From Pseudomonadota bacterium (lineage in GTDB: Bacteria > Pseudomonadota > Alphaproteobacteria > Acetobacterales > Acetobacteraceae), in contig JAJZSY010000009.1 in assembly GCA_021849425.1 (NCBI GenBank), positions 1 to 64,000 of the forward strand: a stretch of 64,000 nucleotides of DNA, written 5' to 3'. Positions 51,303 to 61,654 of this stretch are shown piece after piece. Every line of letters starts with the position of its first letter. The stretch's first letter is position 1. The position numbers were made by a program, and so were the translations under genes. Under the pieces are notes generated by a model that saw nothing but the letters and a program-made list of their open reading frames with translations, did not search any database and was not told the origin of the DNA.

Positions 51303-52934
51303 CTAGGTCGGCTGCGGGCGGAGATCGAGCGCGCAGCGCTCCGCGAGCGCCAGGCCCGCGGCGAGCAGCTTCGCCTCGTCGAACAGTTCCCCCCACAGGC
51401 AGAGCGCCGCCGGCACGCGCCGCGGCGGCGCCTGTTCGGGTGGCGCGAGCCCGGCCGAGGGGCGCGGCGGCGCGCTGGTGAAGCCCACGGGCGTGCACAG
51501 GCAGGGATGGCCGGTAAAGGCCGCCAGCGTGTGCAGCGGACCGGCAGCGAACGGGGCGGCCAGCAGATCGACCGCGGCGAAGCCGTCGCGCATCGCCTGC
51601 ATCCCGCGCCGGCGCAGCCGGTCGAGCTGCACATGATCGACCGCCGAGAGAAACCGGGCGAGGCGGAACTGGTTCGGCCAGGCCGCCTCGTCCTGGCGGG
51701 CGAGAAGGTCATCGCGGCCCGAAAGCGTGAGCGGCTCGAAGCTGGCGGCGGCCTCGGCCATCAGCAGCGACACGAGCGTTTCCCAGGGCAGCGGCGGCAG
51801 CGTCACCCGGACGAGGGTGGCGCCGAGCGCGCGGAGCCGCTCCAGCGCCCGCCGCGCTTCGCCCGCTCCGGCGCCGGCGAAATCGCCGTCGAGAATGCCG
51901 ATCCGCAGCCCCTCGGCGCCGCCCGCGACATCGCCGCCGAAAGGGATGTCGCGGCTTGACGGATCGCCCGGATCGGCGCCGTTGAGGGCGGCGAGAACAA
52001 GCGCCGCGTCGGCGATGTCGCGGCAGAGCGGCCCGACGCGGTCGAGGCTCGGGCACAGCTTCATGACGCCGCTGCGGCCGATCCGCCCGAAGCTCGGCCG
52101 CAGGCCGATGGCGCCGCAGCGCGCGGCGGGGGCGACGATCGAGCCGAGGGTTTCGGTGCCGAGCGCGAACCCGCAAAGCCCGGCGGCGACGGCGGCGGCG
52201 GAGCCGGATGACGAGCCCGACGCCCCCTCGTCGGGATTCCAGGGATTGCGGGTGCGTCCGCCATACCAGACATCGCCATAGCCGAGCGCGCCCACCACCG
52301 TCTTGCCGAGCAGCACGGCGCCGGCCGCGCGCAGCCGCCGCACGACGGCCGCATCCTCCGGCGGAACCCGGCCGCGAAACGGCTCCGCGCCCCAGTCGGT
52401 GACGATGCCGGCGGTGTCGATCAGGTCCTTGCAGGCCCAGGGCACGCCATGCAGCGGCCCGGCCCAGTCGCCCCGCGCGGCGCGGTCGTCGAGGGCGGCC
52501 GCCTCGGCCAGTGCCGCCGGGTTGAGCCGGGCGAAGGCGCCGATCGCGGGATCGAGCCGGGCGATCCGGTCGAGATAGATGCCGGTCAGCCGCGCCGCGG
52601 TCAGTTGCCCGTTCCTGATCCACGCCGCCTGGGCGCGGGCCGGGGCAAAGGCGATCGCCGCGTCGTCGGCCCCGGGAAAGGGGCATGCCGCGCCGGGCAG
52701 GGTCAGCGGTCCGCGCCCAGGCGTCTCGAAGCCGGGCAGGCGCGGGTCGAACACGCAGGCCGGCGCCAGATCATCGTCCAGCTCCACCGCGCGGCGGGCG
52801 CGGGCAAGATCGATCTGCGCGGCGATGGTGGCGGCGATCAGCGCCCGCTCCGGCGCGGTCTGCTCGATGCCGAGGATGCGTTCGGCGGCGGCGATATCGG
52901 CGCGCGTCGCGTCGTGCCGGTTCTGTTTGTCCAC
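51303..52934 (-). CDS. Amidase signature-family enzyme
   Basis: The 543-residue protein has the Ser-cisSer-Lys triad context: Lys in ACKDLIDTAG, the Gly/Ser-rich GASGSSSGSAAAVAAGL and the nucleophile region TETLGSIVAPA. An N-terminal segment of about 100 residues precedes the amidase core, as in AtzF-like and other variants. It hydrolyses an unknown amide or ester. The start is GTG 52934. It ends nine bases before the giant glycosyltransferase start, so cotranscription is possible. Confidence 0.88.
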   Translation of the reverse strand: MDKQNRHDATRADIAAAERILGIEQTAPERALIAATIAAQIDLARARRAVELDDDLAPACVFDPRLPGFETPGRGPLTLPGAACPFPGADDAAIAFAPARAQAAWIRNGQLTAARLTGIYLDRIARLDPAIGAFARLNPAALAEAAALDDRAARGDWAGPLHGVPWACKDLIDTAGIVTDWGAEPFRGRVPPEDAAVVRRLRAAGAVLLGKTVVGALGYGDVWYGGRTRNPWNPDEGASGSSSGSAAAVAAGLCGFALGTETLGSIVAPAARCGAIGLRPSFGRIGRSGVMKLCPSLDRVGPLCRDIADAALVLAALNGADPGDPSSRDIPFGGDVAGGAEGLRIGILDGDFAGAGAGEARRALERLRALGATLVRVTLPPLPWETLVSLLMAEAAASFEPLTLSGRDDLLARQDEAAWPNQFRLARFLSAVDHVQLDRLRRRGMQAMRDGFAAVDLLAAPFAAGPLHTLAAFTGHPCLCTPVGFTSAPPRPSAGLAPPEQAPPRRVPAALCLWGELFDEAKLLAAGLALAERCALDLRPQPT

Positions 52935-53009
52935 TCAAACCTCCCGTCAGTCTGTTTCGCCGATCCCGAAGTCATTGCCAAGAGCCGTGGCGGCGCCATC
53001 TGCCAGGGC

Positions 53010-54191
53010 ATGACCCCTGAACCGATCCCCACCCGTGAAGCCGGGCTCCGGCATCTCGCCGATTTCCTGCCCCGCGCCGGCGCGCGCTACGCCGCCGGCC
53101 GCAATACCGATCCGGGGCCCGAGACCAAAGGTGCCGTTTCACGCCTGTCGCCCTGGCTGCGCCACCGGCTGCTGACCGAGGCCGAGGTGGCCCGGGCCGC
53201 CTTCGCCGCCCATGGCGAGGTTGCGGCGAAATTCATCGACGAGGTCGGCTGGCGAACCTACTGGAAAGGCTGGCTCGAACAGCGCTCCGGCGTGTACGAC
53301 CTCTATCGCGCCGGCTTGCGGCGGGCCGAAAACCGGCTGGCGACCGAAGCGGGGCTGCGGCGCGCGTTTCACGATGCCTGCGCCGGCAATACCGGGATCG
53401 ACTGTTTCGATTCCTGGGCGCGCGAGATCGTGGCGCGGAACTACCTGCACAACCACGCGCGGATGTGGTTCGCCTCGATCTGGATCTTCACGCTGCGGCT
53501 GCCCTGGGAACTCGGGGCGGATTTCTTCCTCCGCCACCTGCTGGATGGCGACATCGCCTCCAACACGCTGTCATGGCGCTGGGTGGCGGGGCTGCACACG
53601 CCGGGCAAGCACTATCTCGCGCGGGCGGAAAACATCGCGCGCCACACCGGCGGGCGGTTCGATCCGCGCGGGCTGCTCGACGAGGCGGCGGAACCGCTCA
53701 CCGAAACGCTGACGCCGGCGCCGGCGCTGAAGCCGCGCTTCGATCCGCCGCCTGCGGGCGAGGTCGCGCTGCTGCTGCACGAGGAGGATTGCGCGGCCGA
53801 GACGCTCGATCTCGCCGGCTGCGAGGTGCGGGCGGTGGCGGCGGTGGCGATGCCGCAGGCACGGGCGCGCGGCGGCGTCGCACCCGCGGTGGAAGCCTTC
53901 GCCCGGGGCGCGGTGATGGACGCGATGGCGCGCGCGGCGGCGCGGTTCGGCGTTGAGCCCGCATTGCTGGAAGCGGACGATCTCGCCGGCTGGGCGGCGG
54001 CGCACCGGCTGAAGGTGGTCACCGCGCATCCGCCGGTCGGGCCGGTCGCAGAGGCGCTGGCGGCGGCGGATGTGCCGGCGCTGCGCGTCGCCCGCGCCTG
54101 GGACCGCGCCTTGTGGCCGCATGCCGGGCGCGGGTTCTTCGGCTTTCGCCCCCGGATCGGCGACGCCGTGGCCGCCGCGTCCGGGGACTGA
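53010..54191 (+). CDS. Photolyase/cryptochrome-like FAD-binding protein, probably circularly permuted
   Basis: The 393-residue protein starts directly with the photolyase FAD-binding helical domain (about 1-240). Signatures are TKGAVSRLSPWLRHRLLTE, VGWRTYWKGW, HNHARMWFASIW and DGDIASNTLSWRWVAG. The usual N-terminal alpha/beta domain is missing there. Instead the C-terminal 140 residues (VALLLHEEDCAAE to the end) look like a Rossmann-type domain. The order appears swapped relative to ordinary photolyases. ATG 53010 has only a weak ribosome site. Whether it repairs DNA or senses light is unknown. Confidence 0.75.
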   Translation: MTPEPIPTREAGLRHLADFLPRAGARYAAGRNTDPGPETKGAVSRLSPWLRHRLLTEAEVARAAFAAHGEVAAKFIDEVGWRTYWKGWLEQRSGVYDLYRAGLRRAENRLATEAGLRRAFHDACAGNTGIDCFDSWAREIVARNYLHNHARMWFASIWIFTLRLPWELGADFFLRHLLDGDIASNTLSWRWVAGLHTPGKHYLARAENIARHTGGRFDPRGLLDEAAEPLTETLTPAPALKPRFDPPPAGEVALLLHEEDCAAETLDLAGCEVRAVAAVAMPQARARGGVAPAVEAFARGAVMDAMARAAARFGVEPALLEADDLAGWAAAHRLKVVTAHPPVGPVAEALAAADVPALRVARAWDRALWPHAGRGFFGFRPRIGDAVAAASGD

Positions 54192-54198
54192 CCGCGGC

Positions 54199-54975
54199 TC
54201 AGATCACGCCGGAGCCGCCATCGACCGCGAGGATCTGGCCGGTGATGTGACCCGAGGCGGCGGTGCAGAACAGCAGGGCGGCGCCCTTCAGGTCGGCGTC
54301 GTTGCCGAGCTTGTTCATCGGCGTCTTCGCCAGGATCTTCTCCTCGAACTGGCCGAGAATGCCGCGCGTCATCTTCGAGGGGAAGAAACCCGGCGCCAGC
54401 GCGTTCACCGTGATGTTGTGCGGCCCCCATTCGGCGGCGAGCGCGCGGGTCATGTTCACCACGGCACCTTTCGAGGTGTTGTAGGGAATGGTGCCGGTGA
54501 TGTCAGGGTGATGGCCGCGCAGCCCGGCGATCGAGGCGATGTTGAGCACCTTGCCGAACTTGCGGGGGATCATCGAGCGCGCGGCGATCGCCTGGGTGAG
54601 GAAGAACATGTTGTTGACGTTGAGGTTCATCACCCGCGCCCAGGCCTCCGGTGTCACGTCGACCGCCGCGGCCCCCCAGGTGGCGCCGGCATTGTTGACC
54701 AGGATATCGACCGGGCCGGCCGCCAGCACCGCGTCGGCCAGCGCCTTCGGGCCGTCTTCCTTGCCGAGATCGCTGACATGGGCGGTGGCGGCGATGCCGA
54801 GGCCGGCGAGGTGCTTCACCGCCTCGTTCAGCTCGTCCTGCTTGCGCGCCGAAATCGCGATGGTGGCGCCAAACTCGCCGAGCGCCTCGGCGATCTGCAG
54901 GCCGAGCCCGCGCGAGCCGCCGGTGATCAGGGCGCGCTTGCCGGTCAGGTCGAACAGGGTTTTCAGAGCGGTCAT
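54199..54975 (-). CDS. SDR-family oxidoreductase
   Basis: The 258-residue enzyme has TGGSRGLG, NNAGATWG, the Ser in IASIAG and catalytic YNTSK; the end ILAVDGG is typical. It closely resembles the SDR of the fatty-acid operon at 4849-5640. It is divergent from the acyl-CoA ligase, with 117 bases between starts, so both may share a regulatory region. It is probably an acyl-CoA or gluconate-type dehydrogenase; this is not resolved. Confidence 0.88.
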   Translation of the reverse strand: MTALKTLFDLTGKRALITGGSRGLGLQIAEALGEFGATIAISARKQDELNEAVKHLAGLGIAATAHVSDLGKEDGPKALADAVLAAGPVDILVNNAGATWGAAAVDVTPEAWARVMNLNVNNMFFLTQAIAARSMIPRKFGKVLNIASIAGLRGHHPDITGTIPYNTSKGAVVNMTRALAAEWGPHNITVNALAPGFFPSKMTRGILGQFEEKILAKTPMNKLGNDADLKGAALLFCTAASGHITGQILAVDGGSGVI

Positions 54976-55092
54976 TCGGGTTTCCTCATCGTTGCTGGCC
55001 CGGTCCGGGCGGGATTGACGGGCGCGATACGCTCCTATCCTATGGTGCGCAAGCCCTCCTGCCAATCGGGGGCGAACCGGAGGATACGACCC

Positions 55093-56733
55093 ATGAACGA
55101 GGTGCACGAACCGTTCCGCTACCGGCTGCTGATCGGCCAGCTGCTGAAAATGCCGATCGCGCAGGCAAGCCGGCGGGAGATCGTCTATCGCGGCGACACC
55201 CGCCTCACCTATACCCAATTCGTTGCCCGCGTGCACCGGTTCGGCGGCCTGCTGGGCGCGCTCGGGGCCGGCATGGGCACGCGCGTCGCCTTCATGGACT
55301 GGGACAGCCACCGCTATCTCGAGGCCTATTTCGCCGTGCCGATGTCCGGCGCCGTGCTGATGATGGTGAACATCCGCCTCAGCCCCGAGCAGATCGCCTA
55401 CACGATCGATCATTCGGATGCCGAAATCCTGTTCGTCCACGCCGATTTCCTGCCGGTGCTGGCGGCGATCCGCGAGCGGTTGCCCAAGCTGCGCCAGGTC
55501 GTGCTGATCCGCGACGACGACAGCGCCGTGCCGGAGGGGTTCGCCGGCGAGTATGAAACGATGCTGGACGCCGCGCCACCGCTCGCCGCGTTCCCCGAAT
55601 TCGACGAGGACACGCTGGCAACCACCTTCTACACGACGGGGACGACCGGCCTGCCCAAGGGGGTGATGTTCACCCACCGCCAGCTCGTGCTGCACACGCT
55701 GATGGTGCTCACCGGCATCAACGTCTCGGGGCTGAATGGCGGCCTGTCGCGCGAGGATGTCTACATGCCGCTGACGCCGATGTTCCATGTCCACGCCTGG
55801 GGTTTCCCCTATGCGGCGACGATGCTCGGCATGCAGCAGGTCTATGTCGGCCGCTTCCAGCCCGACACCGTGCTGCGCCTTCTGGCCGAGGAAAAGGTCA
55901 CGGTTTCGCATTGCGTGCCGACGATCATGCACATGCTGCTCAACGCGCCGGCCGCGAAGGGCGCGGATTTCAGCCGCTGGCGCGTCGTCATCGGCGGCTC
56001 GGCGCTGCCGCGCCCGCTCTGCGAGGCGGCGCTCGCGCGCGGCATCGACATCTATGCCGGATATGGCATGTCCGAAACCTGCCCGGTGATGACGCTGGCG
56101 CAGTTGCGCGGCGATATTCTCGACACCCTGCCGGACCGGGAGGAGGCCGAGATCGGCTACCGGATGGCCGCCGGCCTGCCGGGGCCGCTGGTCGAGGTCC
56201 GCATCGTCGACGACGAGATGAACGACGTGCCGCATGATGGCCGCTCGGTCGGCGAGGTGGTGACGCGCACGCCGGCGCTGACCGCCGGCTATGCCGGAAA
56301 CCCGGAAGCCTCCGCCGCCTTGTGGCGCGGCGGCTGGCTGCATACCGGCGATATCGGCACGATCGACGCGGATGGCTATCTGCGGATCGTCGACCGGGTG
56401 AAGGACGTGATCAAGACCGGCGGGGAATGGATTTCCTCGATCGGGCTGGAGGAGATCCTGCTCACCCATCCGGCGGTCTCCGAGGCCGCCGTGGTCGGCA
56501 TCCCCGACGAGCGCTGGGGCGAGCGCCCGGTGGCCTTCATCGTGCCGCGCGCGGGACTGGACGCCGACGAGGCGGCGCTGCGCGCCCACGTCCAGGCCCG
56601 CGCCGATGCCGGCGCGATCTCGCGCTACGCCGTGCCGGACCGGGTGTTTCTGGTCGAGACCCTCGACAAGACCTCCGTCGGCAAGCTCGACAAGAAGACG
56701 ATGCGCGCGCGCGCCGCCGGGGCGGGTGGCTGA
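55093..56733 (+). CDS. Fatty-acyl-CoA synthetase (AMP-binding ligase)
   Basis: The 546-residue ANL enzyme has the AMP-binding P-loop YTTGTTGLPKG, the YAGYGMSET acid/base motif, the WLHTGDIG motif and the C-terminal catalytic Lys in TSVGKLDKK. This is the medium/long-chain fatty acyl-CoA ligase pattern. GGAGG precedes ATG 55093. It probably activates a fatty or branched acid for the catabolic genes downstream; the substrate is inferred. Confidence 0.9.
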   Translation: MNEVHEPFRYRLLIGQLLKMPIAQASRREIVYRGDTRLTYTQFVARVHRFGGLLGALGAGMGTRVAFMDWDSHRYLEAYFAVPMSGAVLMMVNIRLSPEQIAYTIDHSDAEILFVHADFLPVLAAIRERLPKLRQVVLIRDDDSAVPEGFAGEYETMLDAAPPLAAFPEFDEDTLATTFYTTGTTGLPKGVMFTHRQLVLHTLMVLTGINVSGLNGGLSREDVYMPLTPMFHVHAWGFPYAATMLGMQQVYVGRFQPDTVLRLLAEEKVTVSHCVPTIMHMLLNAPAAKGADFSRWRVVIGGSALPRPLCEAALARGIDIYAGYGMSETCPVMTLAQLRGDILDTLPDREEAEIGYRMAAGLPGPLVEVRIVDDEMNDVPHDGRSVGEVVTRTPALTAGYAGNPEASAALWRGGWLHTGDIGTIDADGYLRIVDRVKDVIKTGGEWISSIGLEEILLTHPAVSEAAVVGIPDERWGERPVAFIVPRAGLDADEAALRAHVQARADAGAISRYAVPDRVFLVETLDKTSVGKLDKKTMRARAAGAGG

Positions 56734-56855
56734 ATTCGCAAAATTCGCAATCCGGTCGCGAGGCTTTGATCCAACTTGCTGCAATTCGCTTGTCATCTGC
56801 GAACCGCCGGGTCTATTGCGACTGACCATCCCCTGCAACCAAGAGCGGAACCGCC

Positions 56856-58355
56856 ATGAAACTTCACGAAGTCCGTGTTCACCCCTCGAAATCGCTGCTC
56901 AAGCGCGACAATCAGCTGGCCTGGAAGATCGCCGGCGTGGCGGCGGACAAGGTGACCGTCGACAAGGACGTGACGGCGATGATCATCAACCGGATCATCG
57001 ACAACGCGGCGGTTGCGGTGGCCTCGGTCAATCGCGGCCCGGTGGTCTCGGCGCGGGCGATGGCGCTCGGCCATGCCAAGCGCGGCGGGGCGACGGTGTT
57101 CGGCCTGCCGGCGCGCAAGACGGTGAGCCCGGAATGGGCCGCCTGGGCGAACGGCACGGCGGTGCGCGAGCTTGACTACCACGACACCTTCCTCGCCGCC
57201 GACTATTCGCACCCGGGCGACAACATTCCGCCGATCCTCGCGGTCGGCCAGGTGATGGAGCGCTCCGGGCGCGACCTGATCCGCGGCATCGCGACCGGAT
57301 ATGAAATCCAGATCAACCTCGTCCGGGCGATCTGCCTGCACGAGTGGAAGAAGGATCACATCGCCCATCTCGCCCCCGCGCAGGCGGCGGGCATCGGCGC
57401 GCTGCTCGGGCTGAAGCAGGAGACGATCTTCCAGGCGGTGCAGCAGGCGGTGCATGTCAGCTTCACCACGCGCCAGAGCCGCAAGGGCGAGATCAGCTCG
57501 TGGAAGGCCTTCGCCCCCGCCCATGCCGGCAAGCTCGCGATCGAGGCGGTCGACCGGGCGATGCGCGGCGAGGGCGCGCCCAGCCCGATCTATGAAGGCG
57601 AGGACAGCGTGATCGCCTGGATGCTCGGCGGCAAGGATGCCGTCTACCACGTCCCGCTGCCCGGCAAGGGCGAGGCCAAGCGCGCGATCATGGACAGCTA
57701 CACCAAGGAACACTCGGCCGAATACCAGAGCCAGGCGCTGATCGACCTCGCCTTCCGGATGCGCGAGCAGATCGAGAATTTCGATGCGATCGAGAAAATC
57801 ATCATCCACACCTCGCATCACACCCATTACGTGATCGGAACGGGGGCGAACGATCCGCAGAAGATGGACCCGAAGGCGAGCCGCGAAACGCTCGACCACT
57901 CCATCATGTACATCTTCGCCGTCGCCCTGCAGGATGGCGCCTGGCACCATGTCGACAGCTACGCGCCGAAGCGGGCGCGGCGGGCGGACACGGTGGCGCT
58001 GTGGCACAAGATCGAAACCGCCGAGGACCCGGAATGGACGCGCCGCTACCACGCCGCCGATCCGGACGAGAAGGCGTTCGGCGGCCGCGTCGAGATCCGC
58101 TTCAAGGATGGCGCCACGCTGGTCGACGAGCTGGCGGTGGCCAACGCCCATTCGCTGGGCGCCCGCCCCTTCGAGCGCGCCGACTACATCCGCAAGTTCG
58201 AGACGCTGACCGATGGCATCATCTCCCCGCGCGAGGCGGCCCGTTTCCTCGAGGCGGTGCAGGAGCTGCCGCGCCTGCCGGCCGGCGAGCTGGACCGGCT
58301 GAACGTCGCCCTGCCCGCGGGCGCGCTGCTCGAAGGCAAGCCGGGCATCTTCTGA
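56856..58355 (+). CDS. prpD: 2-Methylcitrate dehydratase
   Basis: The 499-residue MmgE/PrpD-family protein contains [39 protein letters not shown] and [12 protein letters not shown], and has the PrpD length. It dehydrates 2-methylcitrate to methylaconitate or 2-methyl-cis-aconitate in the propionyl-CoA-degrading methylcitrate cycle. It starts the plus-strand catabolic run, 19 bases before prpC. Confidence 0.93.
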   Translation: MKLHEVRVHPSKSLLKRDNQLAWKIAGVAADKVTVDKDVTAMIINRIIDNAAVAVASVNRGPVVSARAMALGHAKRGGATVFGLPARKTVSPEWAAWANGTAVRELDYHDTFLAADYSHPGDNIPPILAVGQVMERSGRDLIRGIATGYEIQINLVRAICLHEWKKDHIAHLAPAQAAGIGALLGLKQETIFQAVQQAVHVSFTTRQSRKGEISSWKAFAPAHAGKLAIEAVDRAMRGEGAPSPIYEGEDSVIAWMLGGKDAVYHVPLPGKGEAKRAIMDSYTKEHSAEYQSQALIDLAFRMREQIENFDAIEKIIIHTSHHTHYVIGTGANDPQKMDPKASRETLDHSIMYIFAVALQDGAWHHVDSYAPKRARRADTVALWHKIETAEDPEWTRRYHAADPDEKAFGGRVEIRFKDGATLVDELAVANAHSLGARPFERADYIRKFETLTDGIISPREAARFLEAVQELPRLPAGELDRLNVALPAGALLEGKPGIF

Positions 58356-58374
58356 GACGCAAGGAACAGACAGC

Positions 58375-59526
58375 ATGAGCGAGACCACGACGGCGCCGAA
58401 GCCGAAAAAGTCGGTCGCCCTTTCGGGGGTTGCCGCGGGAAACACCGCGCTGTGCAGCGTCGGCCGCAGCGGCAACGACCTGCACTATCGCGGCTACGAC
58501 ATTCTCGACATCGCCGAGACGTGCAGCTTCGAGGAGATCGCCCATCTGCTCATCCATGGCACGCTGCCCACCGCGGCGGAGCTTTCGGCCTATCTCGCGA
58601 AATTGCAGGCGCTGCGCGGGCTGCCGGAGGCGGTGCGCCGGGTGATCGAGGCGCTGCCGGCGGCGGCGCACCCGATGGATGTGATGCGCAGCGGCGTCTC
58701 CGCCCTGGGTTGCGTGCTGCCGGAGGCGCACGACCACAACCCGGCCGGCGCGCGCGACGTGGCGGACCGGCTGATCGCCTCGCTCGGTTCGATGCTGCTC
58801 TATTGGCATCATTTCAGCACCAATGGCCGTCGCATCGATGTCGAGACCGACGATGCGTCGATCGGCGCGCATTTCCTGCACCTGCTGCACGGTCGCCGCC
58901 CGGTCGATGCCTGGGTGCGGGCGATGCACACCTCGCTCATCCTGTATGCTGAACACGAGTTCAACGCTTCCACCTTCGCCGCCCGCGTCGTCGCCGGCAC
59001 CGGTTCGGACATCCATTCGGCGATCACCGCCGGCATCGGCGCGCTGCGCGGGCCGAAACATGGCGGCGCCAACGAATTCGCCTTCGAGGTGCAGAAGCGC
59101 TACGCCGACCCCGACGAGGCGGAGGCCGATATCCGCCGCCGGATCGAGGCGCGCGAGGTGATCATCGGCTTCGGCCATCCGGTCTACACCATCGCCGATC
59201 CGCGCAACGTGGTCATCAAGCGCGTCGCGCAGTCGCTCTCCGAGCAGGCGGGATCGATGAAGATGTTCAACATCGCCGCGCGCATCGAGAGCGTGATGCA
59301 CGACGCAAAGCGGATGTTCCCCAATCTCGACTGGTTCTCGGCCGTGTCCTACCACATGATGGGCGTGCCCACCGCGATGTTCACGCCGCTCTTCGTGATC
59401 GCGCGGACCGCCGGCTGGAGCGCGCATGTGATGGAACAGCGCGCCGACAACAAGATCATCCGCCCCTCGGCCAATTACGTCGGGCCCGAGGATCGCAAGT
59501 TCGTGCCGCTCGACAAGCGCGGCTGA
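58375..59526 (+). CDS. prpC: 2-Methylcitrate synthase
   Basis: The 383-residue citrate synthase-family enzyme condenses propionyl-CoA and oxaloacetate. The His residues are in WHHFSTNG and GPKHGGANE, and [12 protein letters not shown] carries the third substrate/active-site His. Its place between prpD and prpB fixes the assignment; some citrate synthase activity is usual for this group. It starts 19 bases after prpD and ends 10 bases before prpB. Confidence 0.95.
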   Translation: MSETTTAPKPKKSVALSGVAAGNTALCSVGRSGNDLHYRGYDILDIAETCSFEEIAHLLIHGTLPTAAELSAYLAKLQALRGLPEAVRRVIEALPAAAHPMDVMRSGVSALGCVLPEAHDHNPAGARDVADRLIASLGSMLLYWHHFSTNGRRIDVETDDASIGAHFLHLLHGRRPVDAWVRAMHTSLILYAEHEFNASTFAARVVAGTGSDIHSAITAGIGALRGPKHGGANEFAFEVQKRYADPDEAEADIRRRIEAREVIIGFGHPVYTIADPRNVVIKRVAQSLSEQAGSMKMFNIAARIESVMHDAKRMFPNLDWFSAVSYHMMGVPTAMFTPLFVIARTAGWSAHVMEQRADNKIIRPSANYVGPEDRKFVPLDKRG

Positions 59527-59536
59527 GGAGGGTTCG

Positions 59537-60451
59537 ATGAGCTATCTGCAAGCATCCGACCTGCCGGCGCGCGCCGCCGGCCAGCGCTTCCGCGAGCTTG
59601 TCGCGCGCGGGCCGATCGTGCAGATCCCCGGCGCGCATAACGGGCTCGCCGGCCGCCAGGCGATGCGGGCCGGTTTCGAGGCGTGCTACCTCTCGGGCGC
59701 GGCGATGACCGCCTCGATGGGGCTGCCAGATCTCGGCATCATCACTGTCGACGAGGTATGCTTCTTCGTCCGCCAGGTGGCGCGGGCCTCGGGCCTGCCG
59801 GTGGTGGTCGATGGCGATACCGGCTACGGCGAGGCGCTCAACGTCATGCACATGGTGCGCAGCTTCGAGGATGCCGGGGCCGGTGCCGTGCATATCGAGG
59901 ACCAGCTGCTGCCGAAGAAATGCGGCCACCTGAACGACAAGAAACTCGCCGATCCGCGCGACATGGCGGCGAAGGTGGCGGCGGCGGCGCATGCGCGGCG
60001 GGATCTCTACGTCATCGCGCGGACCGATGCCGCGGCGAGCGAGGGGATGGACGGCGCGGTGGCGCGGGCCAGGATGTATGTCGAGGCCGGGGCGGACGCG
60101 ATCTTCCCCGAAGCCCTCTACAGCGCCGAGATGTTCCGCGAATTCGCCCGCCGGATGCCGGGCGTGCCCCTGCTCGCCAACATGACCGAGTTCGGCCGCA
60201 CCCCGTTCTTCACCGCCGCCGAATTCGAGGAGATGGGCTACCGCATGGTGATCTGGCCCGTCACCTCGCTGCGGGTGTCGGCGAAGGCGGTGGAAACTCT
60301 CTACGCCGCGATCCGGCGCGATGGCGGTGCGCAGAACTGCGTCGAGGCGATGCAGACGCGCGCCGAGCTGTACGAGACGATCGACTATGCCGGGTTCGAG
60401 GCGCTGGATGCGACGATCGTCAAGACCATCGTCCCCGAGCCGATCGGCTGA
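59537..60451 (+). CDS. prpB: 2-Methylisocitrate lyase
   Basis: The 304-residue isocitrate lyase/PEP-mutase family enzyme cleaves 2-methylisocitrate to succinate and pyruvate. The loop motif KKCGHL (usually KRCGH) carries the active-site Cys; VDGDTGYGEALN and IEDQLLPK bind metal and substrate. GAGGAGGG precedes ATG 59537. It completes a prpDCB set without the aconitase. Confidence 0.94.
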   Translation: MSYLQASDLPARAAGQRFRELVARGPIVQIPGAHNGLAGRQAMRAGFEACYLSGAAMTASMGLPDLGIITVDEVCFFVRQVARASGLPVVVDGDTGYGEALNVMHMVRSFEDAGAGAVHIEDQLLPKKCGHLNDKKLADPRDMAAKVAAAAHARRDLYVIARTDAAASEGMDGAVARARMYVEAGADAIFPEALYSAEMFREFARRMPGVPLLANMTEFGRTPFFTAAEFEEMGYRMVIWPVTSLRVSAKAVETLYAAIRRDGGAQNCVEAMQTRAELYETIDYAGFEALDATIVKTIVPEPIG

Positions 60452-60478
60452 CGGAGACGCCGCTTTCGGGAGGAACCG

Positions 60479-61654
60479 ATGAACGCCACGCCGCCATCCG
60501 ACGCAACGCCGCAATTCGCGCTCGACGAGGCGCAGCGCGCGATTGCCGAGATGGCGCGCGGCTTCGCCGATGAAAAACTGGCGCCGCACGCGGTGGCGTG
60601 GGACGAGGCGAAGCATTTTCCCGTCGATGCGATCCGCGAGGGGGCGGCGCTCGGCATGGGCGGGATCTATGTGCGCGAGGAGAGCGGCGGGTCGGGGCTG
60701 ACCCGGCTCGACGCGGCGCTGATCTTCGAGGCGCTGGCGACCGGCTGCCCCGCGGTGTCGGCCTATATGTCGATCCACAACATGGTGGCCTGGATGGTCG
60801 ATCGCTTCGGCGACGACGCCCAGCGCCGCGACGTCCTGCCGGCGCTGGTCAGCATGGAGCATCTCGCCAGCTACTGCCTGACCGAGCCGGGCGCGGGATC
60901 GGACGCCGCGGCGCTGAAAACGAAGGCCGTGCGCGATGGCGACGATTACGTGCTCGATGGCGTCAAGCAATTCATCTCCGGCGCCGGGGCGACCGACCTC
61001 TATCTGGTGATGGCGCGCAGCGGCGGCGCCGGCGCGCGCGGAATTTCCTCCTTCCTGGTGCCGAAGGATACGAAGGGGCTCGGCTTCGGCGCCAATGAGC
61101 GGAAGATGGGCTGGAACGCGCAGCCGACGCGCCAGGTGATCTTCGAATCCTGCCGCATTCCGGCGCGGTTCCGCCTCGGCGCGGAAGGCGAGGGGTTCCG
61201 CATCGCGATGAGCGGGCTCGATGGCGGGCGGGTGAATATCGGCGCCTGCTCGCTCGGCGGCGCGCAGGCGGCGCTGGAGAAGGCGCTGCGCTACATGGGC
61301 GAGCGCGAGGCGTTCGGCCGCCGGCTGGAGGAGTTCCAGGCCTTGCAGTTCCGGCTCGCCGACATGGCGACCGAGCTGGAGGCGGCGCGGCTCTTCCTGT
61401 GGTCCGCCGCGGCTTCGCTCGATCGCGGCGCGGCGGACGCGACACGCCGCTGCGCGATGGCGAAGCGCATCGCCACCGATACCGGTTTCGAGGTCGCCAA
61501 CAACGCGCTGCAACTTTTCGGCGGCTACGGCTATCTCGCCGAATACGGCATCGAGAAGATCGTGCGCGATCTGCGGGTGCACCAGATACTGGAAGGGACG
61601 AACGAAATCATGAGACTGATCGTCGCGCGCGGCCTCATCGGGCGGAACGCATGA
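60479..61654 (+). CDS. Acyl-CoA dehydrogenase, probably isobutyryl-CoA dehydrogenase
   Basis: The 391-residue FAD enzyme has YCLTEPGAGSD, FISGAGATDLYLVMAR and the C-terminal VHQILEGTNEIM, which carries the catalytic Glu. The following genes encode 3-hydroxyisobutyryl-CoA hydrolase and 3-hydroxyisobutyrate dehydrogenase, so isobutyryl-CoA oxidation in valine breakdown is the best assignment. Its stop overlaps the next ATG as ATGA. Confidence 0.88.
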   Translation: MNATPPSDATPQFALDEAQRAIAEMARGFADEKLAPHAVAWDEAKHFPVDAIREGAALGMGGIYVREESGGSGLTRLDAALIFEALATGCPAVSAYMSIHNMVAWMVDRFGDDAQRRDVLPALVSMEHLASYCLTEPGAGSDAAALKTKAVRDGDDYVLDGVKQFISGAGATDLYLVMARSGGAGARGISSFLVPKDTKGLGFGANERKMGWNAQPTRQVIFESCRIPARFRLGAEGEGFRIAMSGLDGGRVNIGACSLGGAQAALEKALRYMGEREAFGRRLEEFQALQFRLADMATELEAARLFLWSAAASLDRGAADATRRCAMAKRIATDTGFEVANNALQLFGGYGYLAEYGIEKIVRDLRVHQILEGTNEIMRLIVARGLIGRNA

